A stretch of 64,000 nt of DNA from Gyromitra esculenta. Taxonomy: Eukaryota; Ascomycota; Pezizomycetes; Pezizales; Discinaceae. Location of the stretch: positions 1,736,001 to 1,800,000 of the forward strand of contig JBCAML010000002.1 of assembly GCA_038503075.1 (NCBI GenBank). Direction: 5' to 3'. The notes under the pieces are model-generated. The model was not told the DNA's origin, did no database searches, and saw nothing but the letters and a program-made list of their open reading frames with translations. The translations under genes and the position numbers were made by a program. This document shows, piece after piece, positions 57,510 to 64,000 of the stretch; position 1 is the stretch's first letter; every line of letters starts with the position of its first letter.

Positions 57510-59144
57510 ATGACGAAGAAGTCAGGTTCAGGGGAGATGTTGTATCATTTGGGCTTGGGTCCGTACAAGAATGCAGATGCTAAGGGTGGATCGATTAGTA
57601 CAACTAAACTTCCGGAACTCTGGCATATCGAAGCCACCCCTCAAAAACTACAAATTAAGTTTGTTCCTCAAAACCGGGAGTCTTCCGGTATCTCTGAGGT
57701 TCCGGGAGCTGTCCAGAATGGAATCAACGGTGTTGCTCAACCCCAACCGGTTATCCCTGACGGGAATGTTCGAGGACGTGATAAAGCTCGTAAAGGAGGG
57801 CGAGCTAGCAGTAGCGGTAGTAGCAGCAGCTCGAAGGAACGCGAGAAGCGTGAACAGGCGGAAGCAGATAGGAAGGATTGCTTAAAGGCATTGAAACAAT
57901 TCAAACTAGATGGGAGTATTCGGGGACTGGCCCAACACTCACGGAATAAGGGGATTCCGGAAGATTTGCGTAGGGTTTGTACCGAGAACGCTTCTATAAA
58001 CATTGAATTATTTGCTGACCCCTGAATTAGGAGATTTGGCCGATTCTCCTCAACAATCACCCTTCCGTCCTCAATAAACATATAGCGAGAGAGTTCATCG
58101 ACCGGACTGAGAGCAATGATGAACCCCGAGAAATTCCGTTCAAGCGTATCCGGCGCGAGCTCGAACGCTACCACCGACGCATGAAGAAAATCCCGACAAC
58201 AACTCGTAATGGGAGTCCGTCGTCAAATCCATCCCCAGTCGCCTCTACGCTTCCGAATGGGGCGTTTGAGGAGCCGGATGCAGCCCTTCTTGACCAAGCT
58301 GCCCTCGATACTGCTGTAGAGGCTGCGATTGTGTCCTTCCTCGAAACCCACGATCAAGTGAACTACGCACCTGGGATGGTTTATGTCTGCCTCACCCTTG
58401 CAGATTGGTTGTTCATGCCTCCTAGTATTGCAGTCGCAAAGAATATCGACTATCTTCACGATGCAGATATTCTTTCGTCTTGTTTTGAGAAGATGATGCA
58501 CGTTATTTTATGGTCACCTACAATATGCTCAACTCCTATCGAGCCTTCAGATTCTGTTATCAATCAGCGAATTTCCCACTTCCTTACAACATTCCGACAA
58601 CTCCTCCCAGAGTTGGCACGTTACTTCGATGAAGAAGAAGTCGCCAGTTTTGGGGAGCAGTGGGTCTTTACATGGATTCAATGGTGGTGTGCCGGAGAGC
58701 TCGGGAAAGATGAGAAAGGGCGTTTATGGGATTGGTACCTTGGCTTTGAACAGCCGATACACGGGATTGACTCTCAGCAAACGCGCAGTAACGCCATTCG
58801 TGGAGATTGTGCAGATTCGAGAGGATTCCATCCAGATGATATTTATTACCCATCTGATTGGCACATCCTAGTCTGTGTTGCACTCCTTAAGAGTCGTAAG
58901 GATGCGTTAGAGGAGTTAGAGCAGTCAGAGATCCGATCGGTCCTTACTCGATTGCCTAAAGTTGATATGAACCTAATCATTGATGTTTGTTCTCCCAGAA
59001 ATATGCTCGATTCCCACAATTTTTTCTAACTATTACTCATACAATTAGGAAGCGAAATCTCTCCGTGTTGAACTCCGGGATATTTTAGAACGCGAAGAAG
59101 AGGACTATGCAAACCGGTCGACCGGCGAGGCAAGTAACGAGTAA
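57510..59144 (+). CDS. OCA5: TBC-domain protein, Oca5-like
   Basis: Exons 57510-57974, 58031-58984 and 59049-59144 give 504 residues. The conserved TBC entry GIPEDLRREIWPILLNNHPS is rebuilt across the first intron; the frame otherwise ends within it. Further family features are FLETHDQVNYAPGMVYVCLT, FFLTTFRQLLPELARYFDEE-like sequence (here HFLTTFRQLLPELARYFDEE), WIQWWCAGELGKDEKGRLWD then WYLGF, and a C-terminal helix ESLR-like end (EAKSLRVELRDILEREEEDY). The WW...GRxWDxxLG pattern is like yeast Oca5 rather than canonical Rab GAPs, and the arginine and glutamine fingers of active GAPs are not obvious. The linker at residues 90-120 is S-rich and basic. Catalytic GAP activity is therefore uncertain. 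Confidence 0.78.
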
Positions 59145-60114
59145 CCACGATGCTGGTCTCGATACACCGGTTCCACTACTCATTTAAGTGACCGATGGTG
59201 AAACGGTGAGGCAAAAATTTATGTCGCCTGGTATACATGCATAGCGAAAGGTAACTAGAAGGAACAAAGAAGGAAACAGAGCGCAAAGTAGTTGCTTTGG
59301 AAAACAGGAAACGGGACGGCGTATTATGCTGGGAGTCCTTTGCTTGAAATCCATGTCTTTGTAATTGTCCTATGTTGATCTTTGCCTTGCGAATTGCTTT
59401 ATTGGTCGTTGATTGAGCATAGATTTTCGCTCTGTATGTACTGTACTCTGCTATTTGAAATTAAATAAGGGAGGTGGAACTATTTGCTCACACCTGAGCA
59501 TTGATTCATATTCTGAACCAGATAACGATAGGATTTTTGCTTACTTTCTCTAATTTAGAGATTTCAGGAAGTGATCTAATAACCATCTCCAAAAGAACCT
59601 AGACAGTATAACAGGCATTAAACGACTGAGATCAGAACTGCGGATATCGCTAATTCAGAGCTAGAGCCGTGTTTCAGGGACGGGTAGGGATTCACAAGTG
59701 CTCACCAAAATTAGATGGAATGAACTGGTCGCTATTATCCCCAGGCTTGGTATATTTCAAACTGAGCTAGAAATTTCGCACAACTACAGCAGTCACGTTG
59801 CGGTCCGTTTCCATCCCACTTTCAACACCACCAGAAAACATCACCATTGTACCCCGCCCACTAATTGAACATTCCACCGTTTCTATCTCCTCATCACTAA
59901 ATTTTAAGGTATGTCTGGACTTTTGGTCTCCTAGAAATCTCCCCTTTTTTTTGCGATTTCTAGCGAAAGTTTCCGGTCACAAAAATGTTAGTTTTGTCGG
60001 GATAGTGGCAGGGTAGTCAAATCAACATCCTACCATTCCCACTACCAAACAAAAAAATCACTACAACAGTCGACTTTCTAAATTCACGCTAATCTCTTAC
60101 CTTCTTCTGTAGCC
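59145..60114. other. Spacer and EGD2 promoter
   Basis: 970 bp, no gene supported. The last 150 bp are C/A/T-rich leader-like sequence before the EGD2 start. Confidence 0.5.
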
Positions 60115-61107
<993 letters not shown>

Positions 61108-62594
61108 AAAAATATTTGGCTATATTTCAAAAAAAACATCTTGATAAAGAGGAAACGCAATAAAAAAACGCCTTTTCAACCATTATCCACTAGAATTCAG
61201 GAAGGTTTCTCTATGGTAATATATTTAAGTATTGCCACAGACCCACGTACCTGCCTCTTTAGTGATAATAGACTTTCATTGCTACTCCTACTTGCTCTAC
61301 GAATATACCCAGATAAATGAAGCGAGGTGGAAGAAACAAGCACGGATGTCAAATTACAACCCTTGCACCTTTAGTTGCTATTGGTTGTGCCGAAGATGTG
61401 CTGATATTAAACTTTGGGGCGACCGCTTGGTGACAAGGATCGATTCTGGGACTGGACTTGATACTGGCTACCTTTTGGCAGCTATTTTGTGTCTTGGAGC
61501 GGGATTGATAAAGCTTTACAATTTTTATTGGGATTTTTGGGTACACATAATTGCAAAGTACTTATTGTGAATAGTCATGATATGTCACTCGATGATATTG
61601 GTACCAACTAGCTGAAGGCAAATAACGACGTCACTGTTCAATCATGATTTGCTTATTTACAGTTTTCGTTTAGATAGGTCCGCTATAATTTCTTACGCTT
61701 ATCTTAACTTCGTTCAATGTACTATCAAGTTCACCAGATCAAAACTTAGAAAACCAGCTATCTTTACGTTCCCAGATACACCTTTTCCCCCCACCAGCAT
61801 CCACAACGCAACGGCCAACCTTACTTCTGATAGTGCCAAATCTCCTTCCAACCTCATCCCAAACCCACAACCCTGCCACCGCTTTCGAAATAGAGGAACG
61901 CATTCCTCTCCAATAACTCTCAAAATATCCCTATCCCCCCGTCTGTCCAAAAGGACAGCCTTTCGCAAGCAGGTGTCACGGCTAGCGGATTCCATACATA
62001 CATGTACATGTAGTTACCAGTAGGTAATCCTTTGTTCCGCGATGAGGACAAAGGGGAGGATAAACGGGGGGGTGTAGTGGGATTGGGCTCCTACCAAGCG
62101 CGCTAGATACCCTTCCCGGAAACTATATACATGTAGATATGATTGTTTTACCATGTTGAATATTGACATGGGTGAAGGAATAAACAAATAAAAAAGACCC
62201 AAGACGGGTAGTCATCATGTAATATCACTCGCATTCACTGCCCGCAATCTTGGATACATGTACCCTTGCTGTTGGACCACGGCATTGAAAGTGGAATCTT
62301 TCTATGTGTTATTTGCCTCTCGGAGTTGCTATGTAATATACCACACATACGATCCAGCAAGTAGCTAGCAGTCCTATGCTTTCAAAAAATACCCAAGGAA
62401 ACGGCACAAGTGACTTCCTCAACTCCCCCCCAAAAATGCAAAAGAGATAAAGTACAGTGAAAAGCAGCCGCAAAAACAAATCGCAACATAAAGAAAGAAA
62501 GAAAGAAGCCAAATACCCCTCCCCCAACCCAACCCAAACCAAATGTATATACTTCCTAAAAAAAAAAAAATCACAATAACCCCCCCCTCCACCT
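61108..62594. other. Spacer with a cluster of TACATGTA palindromes
   Basis: About 1.5 kb between EGD2 and the leftward MFS gene. TACATGTA occurs at 61999-62006, 62005-62012 (overlapping), 62128-62135 and 62255-62262. Homopolymer C and A runs lie at 62560-62595. No gene is supported. Confidence 0.6.
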
Positions 62595-64000
62595 TTAAAC
62601 AGTCCCCCTCCTAACTCTAGGAATCCTCCCTCTCAATAGCCCCGTTTCCTCCGACTCTCCCTGCCCATCGCCCTCCTCGCCTTCATCCCCACTCTCAATA
62701 TTCTCCAACCGTCTCCCCCTCACACTCACCATACTCAACACCGCCCCGACCGCCGCAATCCCGCCAAACATACCCCACGCCAAAAACTCCCCTTTGGTCA
62801 CCGTCGTGCTAAGCGTGAACAGTCCACCGCTGATCAACGGGCCCACCGCTCTTCCTCCAGCACTCAGTGTCTGCGCCAACCCGTTCAGCGTCCCCAGCGT
62901 GCTCGGATTCGGCGACGCGTTCGTGACCAGCAGCATGGCGCACGTCAGGCCGACGACGGTCGCGACCGTTTTCAAAAACAGCACGCTTCCCAGCTCGAGC
63001 CACAGCCAGACTTTACTGCCGGGATCGCGGCGATCGCAGTAGCCCACGAACGGCATTGCCCAGAACGCGATCGCGAAGCCGATCAGTCCCGCGCGATAGC
63101 CCCACTGGTTTCCAACGCGCTGCTGCAGCGGCCCAAACAGCAGCAGCTGGAACGCGATCGTGATGGCGCCGACGAACGCCAGCGATAGTCCGATTTCCTT
63201 CGGGCGGAGACCGCGCCCGGTTGGCGGGTCGCTGGATACGAAGATGGGGTACAGGGAGTTGTAGGATACGTTTGAGAGGTTGAAGATGGCGTAGGTGATG
63301 AGCAGGATCGCAATCTCGGGGGTGATGATGGAGGTGTATGGTTGCGGGGATGAGATTTCTGGGAATATGGGTGGTGGGCTTGCGTCGTCGCCAAAGTAGT
63401 CGGATTCTTCTTCGATCGTGGTGCTGCTTCTATGGCGGGGAGAGAGGGGAGGAGGGGAGGAGGAGGGCCGGAGGTAGCTTGGTCTTGCGGAGGCGGTGAA
63501 CTGCCATAGCCATACAAAAAGGTTCTTTACTCGCTCGCCGAGCGGTGGGAGGGATTTGGCTTCTTTGAGACTCTCGTCCAGGAAGAAGATGGAGAATATT
63601 AGGTCTAGGAGGAGGAAGATTGCCGCGATCAGGTTGGGGAGCAGGTACGGGTATTTTGCGAACGTTCCGGTGCTGGATGGGTGGACGAGGATGCCGCCGA
63701 TTAAGGGGCCTGTTATTCCGCCGATGCCGTAGACCACAGGGAGGTATGCGAATGCAGAGGATTGGTTCGATTTATCAGTTATTTCGCCGAGGGCCGTAGA
63801 GACAATTCCTGCAGTAGCTATTAGTACTGCAGTCCCACCGTCTCTCTCTATAGCCATAAACATAAACCCACCTGCATTCCCATTCACGAAGCCCATAATG
63901 GCCTGTACGGCGATTGCCTGCCAGAGAGTCCTGCAGAACCCAAACGCAATGAAGCAGGTAGCTGTCGACAGCGTTCCCATCAGGATAACTGGTTTTCTTC
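62595..64000 (-). CDS. Major facilitator superfamily transporter (5' end outside window)
   Basis: Exons 63808-62595 and >64000-63872. The visible part begins RKPVILMGT, which fits the MFS loop motif GRRPV..G, so the first one or two helices lie beyond the right edge. NGNAGIVSTALGEITDKSNQ is rebuilt across intron 63871-63809. PVVYGIGGITGPLIGGIL is the conserved helix 5 motif. A long cytoplasmic loop (about 63360-63500; S/P-rich with RHRSSTTIEEESDYFGDD) separates the halves. The second half carries six helices, for example LGLTCAMLLVTNASPNP-like VVGLTCAMLLVTNASPN and LNGLAQTLSAGGRAVGPLIS. The tail is acidic then basic. The arrangement resembles the fungal YCR023C/ZRG-like branch; the substrate is unknown. 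Confidence 0.88.
   Translation of the reverse strand, partial: RKPVILMGTLSTATCFIAFGFCRTLWQAIAVQAIMGFVNGNAGGFMFMAIERDGGTAVLIATAGIVSTALGEITDKSNQSSAFAYLPVVYGIGGITGPLIGGILVHPSSTGTFAKYPYLLPNLIAAIFLLLDLIFSIFFLDESLKEAKSLPPLGERVKNLFVWLWQFTASARPSYLRPSSSPPPLSPRHRSSTTIEEESDYFGDDASPPPIFPEISSPQPYTSIITPEIAILLITYAIFNLSNVSYNSLYPIFVSSDPPTGRGLRPKEIGLSLAFVGAITIAFQLLLFGPLQQRVGNQWGYRAGLIGFAIAFWAMPFVGYCDRRDPGSKVWLWLELGSVLFLKTVATVVGLTCAMLLVTNASPNPSTLGTLNGLAQTLSAGGRAVGPLISGGLFTLSTTVTKGEFLAWGMFGGIAAVGAVLSMVSVRGRRLENIESGDEGEEGDGQGESEETGLLRGRIPRVRRGTV

Noticed and set aside
61232..61570. 112-residue open frame after EGD2
   Set aside because: It begins at TTG, has no family resemblance and lies in a spacer.

Overview
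This window is nuclear DNA of a filamentous ascomycete (Pezizomycotina). The evidence is short introns with GTRNGT-like donors and CTAAC/CTGAC-like branch sites, a Pls1-type tetraspanin, a RID/Masc1-type cytosine methyltransferase, a CHS4/SKT5-type chitin synthase activator, and a small MGAVVSC-type protein of a kind I know from filamentous ascomycetes. Housekeeping genes are unusually intron-rich (malate synthase five introns, NIF3 seven) and the spacers are long. Both points fit an early-diverging class such as Pezizomycetes, but that placement is inference. The exon boundaries given here were worked out by hand from splice signals, reading phase and family conservation.

Layout. 1-13 kb: SDA1 (cut by the window edge) diverges from an F-box/ankyrin gene. 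Then come a spacer with a foldback element, phosphoserine aminotransferase, malate synthase with a 9-nt microexon, proteasome alpha-1 and the tetraspanin PLS1. 13-27 kb is gene-poor: an MCM1 MADS-box gene with a very long C-rich leader, a desert of over 6 kb with a second foldback element, CBP4, and the wreck of an amidoligase-like gene. 27-46 kb is gene-dense: CHS4/SKT5, a proline-rich hypothetical, NIF3, CDK7/KIN28, an F-box/ankyrin-like gene, TFB3/MAT1, BUD27/URI, EMI1, HSP12/WH11 and a small MGAVVSC protein. 46-64 kb: the RID-like methyltransferase, IVY1-like I-BAR protein, acyl-protein thioesterase, two small hypotheticals, NAC beta (EGD1), an OCA5-like TBC protein, NAC alpha (EGD2) and an MFS transporter cut by the right edge.

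Connections. Two obligate partner pairs lie close together: CDK7 with TFB3 (the TFIIH kinase module, with the Pol II assembly factor BUD27 sharing the TFB3 promoter) and NAC beta with NAC alpha. Other genes are ordinary housekeeping genes without an evident shared pathway. I found no rRNA, tRNA, CRISPR array or intact autonomous transposon. The most unusual non-coding signals are the two related foldback elements and an over-abundant intergenic palindrome, TACATGTA.
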